Below, in pieces: positions 1-7,839 of a stretch of 64,000 bases of DNA (within the stretch, counting starts at the first letter, position 1; each line of letters starts with the position of its first letter). Under the pieces are notes generated by a model. That model was not told where the DNA came from and did not search any database. It was given only the letters and a program-made list of their open reading frames with translations. The position numbers and the translations under genes were made by a program. Source of the stretch: Pseudonocardia kujensis (GTDB lineage: Bacteria > Actinomycetota > Actinomycetes > Mycobacteriales > Pseudonocardiaceae); NCBI RefSeq assembly GCF_021283305.1, contig NZ_JAJSOK010000027.1:30577-94576 (forward strand). The letters run 5' to 3'.

Positions 1-804
1 GACGTCACCTGGACCGAGAACGAGTTCGGCTACGGCAAGACCCTGCAGTTCCAGTCGCCCGACGGGCACAACCTCTCCCTGGTCTGGGAGGCCGAGAAGT
101 ACCAGGCGCCGCCGGAGCTGCAGAGCAAGATCCTCAGCCGTCCGTCGAAGAAGCCGCTGCAGGGGCTCCCGGTCAAGCGCATCGACCACATCAACCTCAT
201 GGCCAGCGACGTCAGCCCGGTCAGGGACTCGTTCGAGCGTCACCTCGGCTTCCGCACCACCGAGCGGGTCGTGGACGGCCAGGTCGAGATCGGCGCGTGG
301 ATGAGCTCCAACATCCTCGGCCACGAGGTCGCCTGCATGCGCGACACGCTCGGCGAGCGGGGCCGCCTGCACCACGTCGCCATGTACTACGGGATCCCGC
401 AGCACAACATCGACGCGGCGGAGATGTTCCGCGACTACGACATCCAGATCGAGACCGGTCCGGACAAGCACGGCATCACCCAGGGCTCGTTCCTCTACGT
501 CTTCGAGCCCGGCGGCAACCGGATCGAGCTCTTCGGCGACACCGGAGTGCTGTCGCTGGAGCCGGACTGGGAGACCCGCACCTGGCAGATGTCGGACATC
601 GACACCGGCCTGGCGATCGGCGGGGCGAAGCTGCCCTTCGAGACCTACTTCACCTACGGCACGCCGAGCAAGCTCACGCTCACCGACCACATCGTGCAGT
701 TCGCGGGCGGCCCGCACCCCACCCCCGAGGCGGAGTCCGCTGCCGCCGCCGTCCCGGACGCCGTCGAGCAGTCGCCGCACGTCTCGGGCGTGCCTGCGCA
801 CTAG
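1..804 (+). CDS. Catechol 2,3-dioxygenase-like extradiol ring-cleavage dioxygenase, C-terminal part (5' end outside window)
   Basis: The reading frame is open from base 1 to the TAG at 802-804, giving the last 267 residues of a protein that in this family is usually about 310 residues. It belongs to the vicinal oxygen chelate superfamily of type I extradiol dioxygenases, which use Fe(II) to cleave catechols next to the diol. The three expected metal ligands are visible: His in KRIDHINL, His in LHHVAMYYG and Glu in GGNRIELFGD. The C-terminal tail (EAESAAAAVPDAVEQ and onward) is low-complexity and probably not catalytic. Its operon lies upstream of the window and a strong hairpin follows the stop, so it seems unrelated to the stress genes downstream. 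The natural substrate cannot be told from this part. Confidence 0.85.
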   Translation, partial: DVTWTENEFGYGKTLQFQSPDGHNLSLVWEAEKYQAPPELQSKILSRPSKKPLQGLPVKRIDHINLMASDVSPVRDSFERHLGFRTTERVVDGQVEIGAWMSSNILGHEVACMRDTLGERGRLHHVAMYYGIPQHNIDAAEMFRDYDIQIETGPDKHGITQGSFLYVFEPGGNRIELFGDTGVLSLEPDWETRTWQMSDIDTGLAIGGAKLPFETYFTYGTPSKLTLTDHIVQFAGGPHPTPEAESAAAAVPDAVEQSPHVSGVPAH

Positions 805-817
805 CAGCTCCCGTGCC

Positions 818-854
818 GGGTGACGGGTGCGTGCTTCGGCCGCGCCCGTCACCC
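818..854 (+). terminator. Strong intrinsic-type hairpin after the extradiol dioxygenase
   Basis: Arms 818-831 and 841-854 pair over 14 bp (one G-T wobble) around a 9-base loop, starting 14 bases after the stop codon. There is no T-tract, as is common for actinobacterial terminators. Confidence 0.75.
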
Positions 855-1016
855 GCGCCGACCGGCCCCGCCGAGGACGTCGAGCCGGCCGCGCCGGCCG
901 GGTGCACCGGCACGACACCACGCAGCTCGGAGGACGCCCGGGACGGCACGATCGTCTCTCGGCTCGTCGCGGCCGGTGCCGACCGCCTCTCCCTTCGTCC
1001 GAGCATGACCGCCGCC

Positions 1017-1034
1017 ATCGGCAGAACGACCGAT
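1017..1034. promoter_or_regulatory. 18-bp palindromic operator, site 1 (debranching enzyme promoter)
   Basis: ATCGGCAGAACGACCGAT, with dyad arms ATCGG/CCGAT around 8 bases. It lies 64 bases upstream of the debranching-enzyme start. The 25 bases from 1020 to 1044 are identical to 10303-10327 upstream of the chaperone operon, so conservation extends beyond the palindrome on the downstream side. Confidence 0.7.
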
Positions 1035-1098
1035 TGCCGTCGTCGCCCGCCGGAACGAACGTGGGCCCTCTGCGCAGGGACGACGGAGAGCGGTGACG

Positions 1099-1602
1099 AT
1101 GGGCGCCTCACTGCCGGAGAAGTGGAATCCGGAGAACGAACCGGCACGCGTCGGCGCGGGCGCGGTGACCCTGGTCGAAGGTTCGTCCTTCTGCATCTGC
1201 ACGTCCGGCGGGGACATCGGCGGCACCGGGCCGTGCGGCGTCTTCTTCCGTGACACCCGCATCCTTTCCCGCTGGGACCTGCGGGTCGACGGCGAGATCC
1301 CCGACCCGCTGGTGGCGATGACCCCCGACCCCTACCGTGCGACCTTCCTCGGCCGGCTCGCCCGCCGTTTCGGCCGGACCGACACCAACCTCCTGGTGCA
1401 GCGTGACCGGCGGATCGGCAACGGGCTCCGGGAGGACCTGGTGCTGCGCAACCCGGGGGCCGAGCCGACGACGTGCACCGTCACGGTCGCCGTCGAGGCG
1501 GACTTCGCGGACCTCTTCGAGGTCAAGGAGGGGCGCGTCCACCCGCGCGGCGAGCCGCGGGTGCAGGCCCAGGACGACCGCCTCTACCTGGGTCTGCAGT
1601 AG
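1099..1602 (+). pseudogene. Glycogen debranching enzyme, N-terminal domain, ended by an in-frame TAG
   Basis: The encoded 167 residues match the N-terminal beta-rich (GDE_N_bis-type) domain of actinobacterial amylo-alpha-1,6-glucosidases: TLVEGSSFCI, a GVFFRDTRIL strand, then DFADLFEVKEGR. ATG 1099 is preferred over in-frame GTG 1093 because GGAGAG at 1085-1090 sits 8 bases before it. Translation stops at TAG 1600-1602, yet the same frame continues without a shift into the catalytic part from 1603 on. The residues on both sides (LYLGLQ, stop, RGTHRGAMVEAP) read like one continuous strand of the family. A nonsense mutation is the simplest explanation; stop-codon readthrough, a split two-chain enzyme or a sequencing error are alternatives. 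Confidence 0.75.
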
Positions 1603-1623
1603 CGGGGAACCCATCGGGGGGCG

Positions 1624-3267
1624 ATGGTCGAGGCGCCCGGCGGCACGGTGGTTGCGTCCAGGGGCGGTGTGGGAGCGGGGAGCATCCGGTACGACGCCCT
1701 CGTCCCCGCGCGCGGTCAGTGGTCGGCGTCGCTGCTGGTGCGGCCCGTCCTGGACGGCGAGGCGGTCGAAGCCGCCTTCCCGCTGAACCGGCCGGAACGG
1801 GAAGCCCTGCCGGCCCTTCGGTTGCAGCGATGGCGGGAGACCACCCCGATCGCCACGGCCGGGAACGACAGCCTGCAGCGGACGTTGCGGCGCAGCCAGG
1901 AGGACGTGGGGGCGTTGCGCATCTTCGACCCCGAGGACCCTGCACTCGCCGCGGTCGCCGCGGGAGCTCCCTGGTTCATGGCGTTGTTCGGCCGGGACTC
2001 GCTGCTGACCGCCTACATGGCGCTGCCGGTCGACCGGAGCCTGGCGCTCGGCACCCTGAGGACCCTCGCACGCCACCAGGGGCGCGCCATCGACCCGGTG
2101 ACCGAGGAGGAGCCCGGCCGGATCCTGCACGAGGTGCGACCGGGCGTGGACTCCGGTCTGTCCCTGGGGGGCGGCAGCATCTACTACGGGACGGTGGACG
2201 CCACGCCGCTGTTCGTGGTGCTGCTCGGGGAGTTCGCCCGGTGGGGCGGCGAGCGGCAGTCGGTCGAGGAGCTGCTGCCGCACGCGGACCGGGCGCTGGC
2301 GTGGATGGAGCACCACGGCGACCGCGACGGGGACGGGTTCATCGAATACCGCCGGGCGACCGACCGCGGGCTGCAGAACCAGGGCTGGAAGGACTCCTGG
2401 GACGGGATCACGTTCGCCGACGGCCGCCCGGCCGAGGCACCGATCGCGCTCTGCGAGGTCCAGGGTTACGCCTACGACGCCTTCCGCGCCCGCGCCGAGC
2501 TCGCCCGTTGGCTGGACGACGAGGCGGGGGCGCGGCGTTGGTCCGAGCGGGCGTCGGCACTCAAGACGGCCTTCAACGAGCGGTTCTGGCTACCGGAGCG
2601 GGGCTGGTACGCCCTGGCCCTGGACCGGGACAAGAACCCGGTCGACGCCTGCGCATCGAACATGGGTCACTGTCTGTGGAGCGGCATCGTGGACGCCGAC
2701 AAGGCACCCCTGGTTGCCGAGCACCTGGTCTCCCCGGCGATGTTCACGGGCTGGGGTGTGCGCACGCTCAGCAGCGCCATGGGTGCCTACGACCCGGTCA
2801 GCTACCACAACGGCTCGGTCTGGCCGCACGACAACGCCTTCGTCGTCGCCGGGCTCATGCGCTACGGCTTCGTGGCGTCGGCGCAGCGCATCGCGGAGGC
2901 GCTTCTCGAGGCGGCGGAGCACTTCGGGGGCCGGCTGCCGGAACTGTTCTGCGGCTTCGACCGCGGTGAGTTCCCCGAGCCGGTGCCCTACCCGACCTCC
3001 TGCTCGCCGCAGGCGTGGGCCTCGGCCACCCCGGTCCAGCTCGTCCGGACGTTGCTGCGGTTCGACCCGGAGCTTCCCCGGGGGCGGCTGTGGGTCGACC
3101 CCGTGCTCCCCCGGGCCTTCGCCCCGCTGCGGGTCGAGGGGGTGGCCCTCGGGGCCGGCCGCCTCAGCGTGGAGGTGACCGGTGCCGAGACGCTGGTGGA
3201 GGGCGTGCCCTCAGGCGTCGACCTGCGCTGCGAGCCCTGTCTGCTGGAGGACTCGTTCCCTGCGTGA
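1624..3267 (+). CDS. Glycogen debranching enzyme / amylo-alpha-1,6-glucosidase, catalytic part (downstream of the in-frame TAG)
   Basis: This 547-residue stretch carries the (alpha/alpha)6-barrel glucosidase region of bacterial debranching enzymes, which remove alpha-1,6 branches from glycogen or related glucans in the cytoplasm. Recognisable blocks are WFMALFGRDSLLTAYMALP, NQGWKDSWDGITFADG, EVQGYAYDAF, SNMGHCLWSG and SVWPHDNAFV, with acidic residues in the expected places. ATG 1624 follows a G-rich run that might permit re-initiation, but spacing is poor. It is in the same frame as the N-terminal fragment at 1099-1602 with only seven codons between. If nothing reads through the TAG, the catalytic barrel would be made without its N-terminal domain or not at all. 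A hairpin follows the gene. Confidence 0.8.
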   Translation: MVEAPGGTVVASRGGVGAGSIRYDALVPARGQWSASLLVRPVLDGEAVEAAFPLNRPEREALPALRLQRWRETTPIATAGNDSLQRTLRRSQEDVGALRIFDPEDPALAAVAAGAPWFMALFGRDSLLTAYMALPVDRSLALGTLRTLARHQGRAIDPVTEEEPGRILHEVRPGVDSGLSLGGGSIYYGTVDATPLFVVLLGEFARWGGERQSVEELLPHADRALAWMEHHGDRDGDGFIEYRRATDRGLQNQGWKDSWDGITFADGRPAEAPIALCEVQGYAYDAFRARAELARWLDDEAGARRWSERASALKTAFNERFWLPERGWYALALDRDKNPVDACASNMGHCLWSGIVDADKAPLVAEHLVSPAMFTGWGVRTLSSAMGAYDPVSYHNGSVWPHDNAFVVAGLMRYGFVASAQRIAEALLEAAEHFGGRLPELFCGFDRGEFPEPVPYPTSCSPQAWASATPVQLVRTLLRFDPELPRGRLWVDPVLPRAFAPLRVEGVALGAGRLSVEVTGAETLVEGVPSGVDLRCEPCLLEDSFPA

Positions 3268-3271
3268 CGCC

Positions 3272-3303
3272 GAGTCGGCTCCCGGTCGGCGCCGGGCCGG
3301 CTC
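3272..3303 (+). terminator. Hairpin after the debranching enzyme
   Basis: Outer arms 3272-3278/3297-3303 (7 bp, one G-T) and inner arms 3281-3285/3292-3296 (5 bp) separated by a 2-base bulge, 5 bases after the stop. It lies before the end of the convergent ANTAR gene and may act for both. Confidence 0.6.
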
Positions 3304-3391
3304 AGGTCGCTCCCGTCATCGCGGGCGGAATGCGTACCCCGCCGCGCAGGGCCCGCACCGTGGCCGCCGTGAGATCGACGCCGAAGACTTC

Positions 3392-3682
3392 TCAGAGCGT
3401 CCCCGTGGAGATCACCGTCTCGGCCAGCTCTCGTACCTTCATGTTGCGGTGCTGGCTCTCGGCCTTGAGGGTCGCGATGGCCTGGTCGTCCGTGAGCTGG
3501 CGCTGGCACATCAGGATGCCGATCGCGATGCCGATCCGTCGGTTGGTGGCCAGCGCGCGCTCCAGGTTGTCCGCCCTGTCCTCCGCCGACCTGGCCCGCG
3601 CCTGCAGCTGGTCGAGCTCGATGCGGACGTCGGAGCGCTGCGCCGGCGTGGCCGGTGCCTCCGCTGGCAAGCTGAGGGTCAT
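3392..3682 (-). CDS. ANTAR-domain protein (RNA-binding antitermination regulator)
   Basis: A 96-residue protein with a short N-terminal coiled-coil-like stretch (IELDQLQARARSAEDRADNL) and a C-terminal ANTAR three-helix domain. Typical ANTAR features are RIGIAIGILM, the LTDDQAIATL helix and a Ser-Gln followed by MKVRELAETVI. ANTAR proteins bind dual hexaloop RNA hairpins and prevent termination, usually on a signal from an attached sensor domain. No GAF or PAS domain is present here, so the input may come from a partner. ATG 3682 was chosen because GGAGGAGG lies 11 bases upstream; the frame stays open further upstream but that region looks non-coding. It is divergent from the zinc dehydrogenase at 3965, with two palindromic operators in the shared promoter region. 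Confidence 0.85.
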   Translation of the reverse strand: MTLSLPAEAPATPAQRSDVRIELDQLQARARSAEDRADNLERALATNRRIGIAIGILMCQRQLTDDQAIATLKAESQHRNMKVRELAETVISTGTL

Positions 3683-3806
3683 CGAGTCCTGGTCCTCCTC
3701 CTCGTAGGCCCACGTGTGCGGACCGGCCGGTGCGCCGTCGTCGCCGGTCTCCCGTGAACGTCTGTGCCTCGGACGTCCAGGGTGCGGGTGCGTTCGGCCG
3801 TCCGAC

Positions 3807-3824
3807 ATCGGCAGAGCGACCGAT
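3807..3824. promoter_or_regulatory. 18-bp palindromic operator, site 2
   Basis: ATCGGCAGAGCGACCGAT, one base different from site 1. It lies in the divergent region between the ANTAR gene and the dehydrogenase-PfpI operon, 39 bases (start to start) before site 3. Confidence 0.7.
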
Positions 3825-3845
3825 CCGCGGACGCCGCGGTCCGGA

Positions 3846-3863
3846 ATAGGCATGTCTGCCGAT
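3846..3863. promoter_or_regulatory. 18-bp palindromic operator, site 3
   Basis: ATAGGCATGTCTGCCGAT, one base different from site 9 at 24789. Its second half matches the reverse complement of the site 1 form (CTGCCGAT). It ends 101 bases before the dehydrogenase start. Confidence 0.65.
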
Positions 3864-3964
3864 ACCGCTTCGTCTGCGCCTGGGGTCGGATGGATCAGCG
3901 CCCGGCGTCGCCACTGCGGCGATGTTCGGCGCCGCCCAAGGACCGACAGCGACGAGGAGGCAAC

Positions 3965-5119
3965 GTGAAGGCAGTCGTCTATGACGGACCCCGTAAGGTC
4001 AGCGTCACGGATGTTCCGGATGCCCGTATCGAGCGACCGACGGACGTGCTCGTGCGGATCACCACAACCAACATCTGCGGCTCCGACCTGCACATGTACG
4101 AGGGCCGGACGGACTTCGAGCAGGGTCGATGGTTCGGGCACGAGAACATGGGCGAGGTCGTCGAGGTCGGTGACGGCGTCGACAAGGTCCAGGTGGGCGA
4201 GCGTGTCGTCCTCCCCTTCAACGTGGCCTGTGGGCACTGCAAGAACTGCGAGCGCGGCCTGACGAACTACTGCCTGACCGCCCAGCCGGTCAAGGAGTGG
4301 GCCGGCGCCGCCTACGGGTTCGCCGACATGGGACCGTGGCCCGGTGGCCAGGCCGAACTGCTCCGGGTGCCCTGGGGCGACTTCAACTGCCTGCGTCTGG
4401 GGGAGGACGCGGACGAGAAGGCCTCCGACTACGTGATGCTGGCCGACATCTGGCCGACCGGCTATCACGCCACCGAGCTGGCCGGCGTCTCACCCGGGGA
4501 CCAGACGGTGATCTACGGCTCCGGCCCTGTCGGGCTGATGGCCGCACTCTCGGCCACCATCCGCGGGGCCAGCAAGGTGATGGTCGTCGACCGTCATCCC
4601 GACCGGCTGCGGCTGGCCGAATCGATCGGCGCGATCCCGATCGACGACTCCAAGGTCGACCCGGTGGAGGCCGTGCTGGAGCAGACGATGGGTCTCGGTG
4701 CGGACAACGGCTGCGAGTGCGTGGGCTACCAGGCCCACGACCCCGAGGGCAACGAGCACCCGAACGACACCCTGAACAAGCTGGTGAAGTCGGTGCGCTT
4801 CACCGGCCGGATCGGCTCCATCGGCGTCTTCGTGCCGCAGGACCCCGGGGGTCCCGACGAGCTGGCCAAGAACGGCCAGGTGGCCTTCGACTACGGCATG
4901 TACTGGTTCAAGGGCCAGCACATCGGCAGCGGCCAGGCGCCGGTGAAGAGGTACAACCGGCAGCTGCGCGACCTGATCGCCGCGGGCAAGGCCGAGCCGT
5001 CGTTCATCGTCAGCCACGAGTTGCCGCTGAGCGAGGCGCCGGAGGCGTACAAGCACTTCGATGCCAGGGACGAGGGCTGGACCAAGGTCGTCCTCAAGCC
5101 GGCGATGGCGGGGGCCTGA
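3965..5119 (+). CDS. Zinc-dependent alcohol dehydrogenase, glutathione-independent formaldehyde dehydrogenase type
   Basis: A 384-residue medium-chain dehydrogenase with catalytic-zinc residues Cys38 (NICGSDLH) and His59-Glu60. The structural-zinc cluster is Cys89, Cys92, Cys95 and Cys103, and the Rossmann motif GSGPVGLMAA is present. The sequence is closest in style to dismutating, NAD-bound formaldehyde dehydrogenases, which oxidise small aldehydes without a thiol cofactor. GTG 3965 has a GAGGAGG Shine-Dalgarno 5-11 bases upstream. The stop is separated by one base from the ATG of a PfpI/DJ-1 protein, so the two form an aldehyde-stress operon. Two operators precede it. It is the first of three zinc dehydrogenases in the island (others at 25543 and 27429). 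Substrate is inferred from family only. Confidence 0.85.
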   Translation: MKAVVYDGPRKVSVTDVPDARIERPTDVLVRITTTNICGSDLHMYEGRTDFEQGRWFGHENMGEVVEVGDGVDKVQVGERVVLPFNVACGHCKNCERGLTNYCLTAQPVKEWAGAAYGFADMGPWPGGQAELLRVPWGDFNCLRLGEDADEKASDYVMLADIWPTGYHATELAGVSPGDQTVIYGSGPVGLMAALSATIRGASKVMVVDRHPDRLRLAESIGAIPIDDSKVDPVEAVLEQTMGLGADNGCECVGYQAHDPEGNEHPNDTLNKLVKSVRFTGRIGSIGVFVPQDPGGPDELAKNGQVAFDYGMYWFKGQHIGSGQAPVKRYNRQLRDLIAAGKAEPSFIVSHELPLSEAPEAYKHFDARDEGWTKVVLKPAMAGA

Positions 5120-5120
5120 C

Positions 5121-5699
5121 ATGGCAGGCGAGCTGGACGGACGGCGGGTCGCCGTCCTCGCGGCCGACGGTGTGGAGCGGGTGGAGCTCGAGAAGCCGCG
5201 ACAGGCCCTCGACCGGGCCGGGGCTGCGACCACGCTGCTCTCGATCCACGACGGCGAGATCGCGGCACGCGACCACGACCTCGACGACGCCGGCACGTTC
5301 ACCGTCGACAAGCTGGTCGGGGATGTGTCACCGGACGACTTCGACGCCCTGGTGCTGCCGGGGGGCACGGTGAACCCGGACCAGCTGCGGATGAACCAGA
5401 CCGCGATGAGCTTCGTCCGCAGTTTCGTGGACTCCGGCAAGCCGGTGGCCTCGATCTGCCACGGACCGTGGAGCCTGGTCGAGGTCGACCGCGTCCGCGG
5501 CCGGCGGCTGACCTCCTGGCCGAGCGTGCGCACCGACCTGCGCAACGCCGGCGCCGAGGTGGTCGACGAGGAGGTCGTGACCGACGGCAACATCACGACC
5601 AGCCGCTCGCCGGACGACCTGCCCGCCTTCTGCGAGCGCATCGTCCAGGAGTTCGCCGGTGCGGGCGCGTCGGCCGGTGGGCGTGACTCGTCCTCCTGA
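5121..5699 (+). CDS. PfpI/DJ-1 family protein (class I glutamine amidotransferase-like)
   Basis: A 192-residue protein with the PfpI fold. The nucleophile elbow is SICHGPW with Cys113, the conserved acidic residue is in the GVERVELEKP segment, and the LVLPGG loop is at about 78-82. Relatives are described as intracellular proteases, glyoxalase III or deglycases acting on aldehyde-damaged proteins, which fits its place directly behind an aldehyde dehydrogenase. The last 50 residues (from EVVDEEVVTDGNITTSRSPD on) recur as part of a chimeric remnant at 24891-25067, showing that this operon was once duplicated. The actual enzymatic activity is not decided by sequence. Confidence 0.85.
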   Translation: MAGELDGRRVAVLAADGVERVELEKPRQALDRAGAATTLLSIHDGEIAARDHDLDDAGTFTVDKLVGDVSPDDFDALVLPGGTVNPDQLRMNQTAMSFVRSFVDSGKPVASICHGPWSLVEVDRVRGRRLTSWPSVRTDLRNAGAEVVDEEVVTDGNITTSRSPDDLPAFCERIVQEFAGAGASAGGRDSSS

Positions 5700-6399
5700 G
5701 CCGGGAGCGTCGGGTGGGGGCGGCCCGGGTGGTCGCGGTGCTTCCGCGGCGAGCCCCGCCGGGGCGGTGGGAGGGCCGGAACGCCGGATCATCTCCTGGC
5801 GCCGCCTGGCGGTGTCGCTCGCCGCGGGCGCCGCGGCTGCGGTCGCCGTGGCCCTGCTCGGCCCGGCCCGGCTGGCGGTCCTCGTCGGCTGGGCCGTTGC
5901 CGCGTCGGTCGTACTGGTGTGGGTCAGCCGCATCAGCTGGCCGCAGGACCAGCGGGGCACCAAGCGCCTGGCGGAGGAAGAGGGGCGGTCCCACGTCACG
6001 GACACGGCGGTTCTCGTCGCGGCCTTGGCGAGCCTGGTCGCAGTTCTCCAGGCCGTCGCCAGCGCCAGCCAGCACGACGCGGTGGCGGTCGCGGTCGTCG
6101 TCCTCGCCGTCGTCGACGCGATCCTGTCCTGGGCGCTGGTGAACACGGTCTTCGCCCTCAAGTACGCACGGCTCTACTTCGCGGGCAACGACGGCGGCAT
6201 CGAGTTCGGCCAGGACGAGCCGCCGGTGTACGCCGATTTCGCCTACGTCGCGTTCACCACCGGTATGACCTACGCCGTTTCCGAGACCCGGCTGGAGACC
6301 ACGCAGATGCGCAAGGTGGGTCTGGGGCACGCGCTCCTGTCCTACCTGTTCGGGACGGTGGTGATCGCCGTCGCCGTCAGCCTGCTGACCAACCTGTGA
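5683..6399 (+). CDS. DUF1345-type integral membrane protein
   Basis: About 238 residues with a disordered Gly/Pro/Ser-rich N-terminus followed by hydrophobic segments near RLAVSLAAGAAAAVAVALL, LAVLVGWAVAASVVLVWV, TAVLVAALASLVAVLQAV, AVAVVVLAVVDAILSWALV and a final LLSYLFGTVVIAVAVSLL. The conserved YADFAYVAFTTGMTYAVSE loop is characteristic of DUF1345 proteins, whose function is unknown. GTG 5683 is tentative; GTG 5677 and 5659 are also in frame and no Shine-Dalgarno decides. It overlaps the end of the PfpI gene, so it is probably the third gene of the same operon and may act in the membrane during the same stress. Confidence 0.75.
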   Translation: MTRPPEPGASGGGGPGGRGASAASPAGAVGGPERRIISWRRLAVSLAAGAAAAVAVALLGPARLAVLVGWAVAASVVLVWVSRISWPQDQRGTKRLAEEEGRSHVTDTAVLVAALASLVAVLQAVASASQHDAVAVAVVVLAVVDAILSWALVNTVFALKYARLYFAGNDGGIEFGQDEPPVYADFAYVAFTTGMTYAVSETRLETTQMRKVGLGHALLSYLFGTVVIAVAVSLLTNL

Positions 6400-6496
6400 C
6401 ACTGCGCCGGGGTGGTATCCGGCTTCAAAACGGGGCGCTCGCGACCGATCGTCGTGGAGCTGGACGCCGCCGCGGCGGCCGACCGGAGGAGAGGGC

Positions 6497-6736
6497 ATGC
6501 GTGCAGAAGATCTGTCAGGAGCGGATGCCGCCGTGTACCGCGCCGTTGCCGAGCGGGAGGTCGGCGCGGGTGCGCCCCATCTGCAGGACATCGCCCGCCA
6601 GGCAGGGTTGAGCCTGGAGGCGACCCGCACGGCCGTTCATCGGCTCCTGCACAGCGAGCCGAAGATCCTGCACGAGGTCCCCGACACCGGTCGGACCGAC
6701 CTGGGGCCGTTCTACGAACTCGCGCCCCGCACCTGA
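6497..6736 (+). CDS. Small winged-helix-like hypothetical protein
   Basis: A 79-residue protein with a GGAGGAGA Shine-Dalgarno 5-12 bases before its ATG. The middle (HLQDIARQAGLSLEATRTAVHRLL) looks like the recognition part of a winged helix-turn-helix, so DNA binding is possible. I do not recognise a named family. It is too short for a sensor domain and could be a stand-alone DNA-binding adaptor. A promoter between 6400 and 6496 or readthrough from the membrane gene would both fit. It is convergent with the DUF2795 gene, with a hairpin between them. Confidence 0.6.
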   Translation: MRAEDLSGADAAVYRAVAEREVGAGAPHLQDIARQAGLSLEATRTAVHRLLHSEPKILHEVPDTGRTDLGPFYELAPRT

Positions 6737-6748
6737 CTCCGCCCGCAG

Positions 6749-6773
6749 GGTTCCGGTCCTCCGGCCCGGAACC
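6749..6773. terminator. Bidirectional hairpin terminator
   Basis: GGTTCCGG (6749-6756) and CCGGAACC (6766-6773) pair perfectly over 8 bp around a 9-base loop, between the convergent genes ending at 6736 and 6777. Confidence 0.65.
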
Positions 6774-6776
6774 GGC

Positions 6777-7073
6777 TCACGCCCGGTCCTCTCGCGGAGT
6801 GCGCATGTGCTCTGCGACGCGCGGAGGTGCGTCGGTGCGCGCCTGCTCGGCAGCCAGGCCGGACGGGCGCCGGGGGGCCGGGTCCACTCGCACCGAGCGC
6901 ACGACCTCCGCGCGGCTGCGGTAGTCGACCGGCGGGATGGCTCGCAGGCTCCGGAGCACCTCGTCGGGCGCCCCCGCCCGCTCGGCGGCGCTCACGAGGG
7001 CGTCCTTGTCCGCCGGGTAGTCGACCTCCGCCAGGTAGTCGAGGACCTGCTCCGGGGTCAACGGGGCGGCCAC
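6777..7073 (-). CDS. DUF2795 family protein
   Basis: A 98-residue protein whose first 65 residues (LTPEQVLDYLAEVDYPADKD, then a helix with GAPDEVLRSL, then IPPVDYRSRAEVVRSV) match the small actinobacterial DUF2795 fold. The rest is a polar tail. The GTG start at 7073 shares bases with the TAG stop of the DUF2267 gene (TAGTG), so the two are translationally coupled. DUF2795 proteins have no established function; their frequent presence in stress loci suggests a structural or signalling role. This is an inference from context. Confidence 0.75.
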   Translation of the reverse strand: MAAPLTPEQVLDYLAEVDYPADKDALVSAAERAGAPDEVLRSLRAIPPVDYRSRAEVVRSVRVDPAPRRPSGLAAEQARTDAPPRVAEHMRTPREDRA

Positions 7074-7450
7074 TACCGCGCCCCGGCCATGAGGACGTCC
7101 AGCTCCCGCCCCATCTGCGAGGCGACGTCCTCCCACTCGCCGGGGCTGACGGCCTCCCGTGTCGTCGTGAGAACCGCGGCCACGGCCTTCCGGGCCTCGC
7201 CCTCGTCGACCCGCGCCTGCTCCGCCACCCGGCGCACGAAGTCCTGCGTCTCGAGCGGCTGCGCCTCCTGGGTCGGCGGGATCAGGTCGGGCTGCAGCTC
7301 CTTCGGCAGCTGCGACGCGAGGTCCTTGGCCTCCCCGCCGGTGAGCCGCTCCGCCAGCACCCGCAGCGTCGCGTGCGTCAGCGATTCGGCGATCTCCGGC
7401 GGCCGCCCGGTGCGGGCCGAAGCGGCTCCGATGAACTCCTCGTACTGCAC
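7073..7450 (-). CDS. DUF2267 family protein
   Basis: A 125-residue helical protein with the DUF2267 pattern: MQYEEFIGAASARTG, then LRVLAERLTGGEAKDLASQL PKEL, then a DFVRRVAEQARVDEGEARKA helix and a final EWEDVASQMGRELDVLM. GTG 7450 has GAGGAGG just upstream. It starts a two-gene operon with DUF2795 and is divergent from cydAB; the shared region holds two palindromic operators. A second DUF2267 domain is found fused to a pterin dehydratase at 19937-20644. Function is unknown; family members accompany hypoxia/dormancy genes in several actinobacteria (general knowledge, not shown by this sequence). Confidence 0.85.
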   Translation of the reverse strand: MQYEEFIGAASARTGRPPEIAESLTHATLRVLAERLTGGEAKDLASQLPKELQPDLIPPTQEAQPLETQDFVRRVAEQARVDEGEARKAVAAVLTTTREAVSPGEWEDVASQMGRELDVLMAGAR

Positions 7451-7520
7451 ATGCCCTCCTCGTGGGATGCGATTGCCCCCGCTGCCGGTCCCATCGAAGC
7501 CTCGGACCAGGCGCGGGTCC

Positions 7521-7538
7521 ATCCGGAGAACTGCCGAT
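7521..7538. promoter_or_regulatory. 18-bp palindromic operator, site 4
   Basis: ATCCGGAGAACTGCCGAT. The second half fully matches the palindrome and the first half deviates at two bases. It lies 70 bases upstream of the DUF2267 start on the minus strand. Confidence 0.6.
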
Positions 7539-7596
7539 ATCTCCCCGCTCCACCGTCCCGGTTCCGTCAGCGCCCGCCTTGCCGGCGCTGACGAAG

Positions 7597-7614
7597 ATGG
7601 GCAGTTCTGCCGAC
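7597..7614. promoter_or_regulatory. 18-bp palindromic operator, site 5
   Basis: Read on the minus strand it is GTCGGCAGAACTGCCCAT, sharing the GGCAGAAC core with site 1. It lies 76 bases from site 4, closer to cydA. Confidence 0.55.
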
Positions 7615-7839
7615 GACGCCGGGCACCGGCCCGAGGACCCTGGAGGACCGGCGGCCGGCCGGGGACGCAAGCGGGCGATCCCTCAGCGGCTCCGCACCGT
7701 GATGCCGTGCCACCCACCTCGGCGGTTGAGTCTGTGCGACGAGGGGAGGTGGCCGCGTGCTCCCGCTGGCGTCACGGGCGGTCTGCACCCGCCGTCGGAA
7801 CCTCGCGGGCTGTGGGTGGTGAATCCTTTGGGCGAGCCG

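Larger units (their letters stand above)
7451..7839. other. Divergent intergenic region DUF2267/cydA
   Basis: This 389-base stretch has no convincing gene. It holds two 18-bp operator copies (7521-7538 and 7597-7614). Several long shadow frames cross it but show no family resemblance. In-frame GTG codons at 7816 and 7819 are alternative starts for cydA. Confidence 0.6.
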
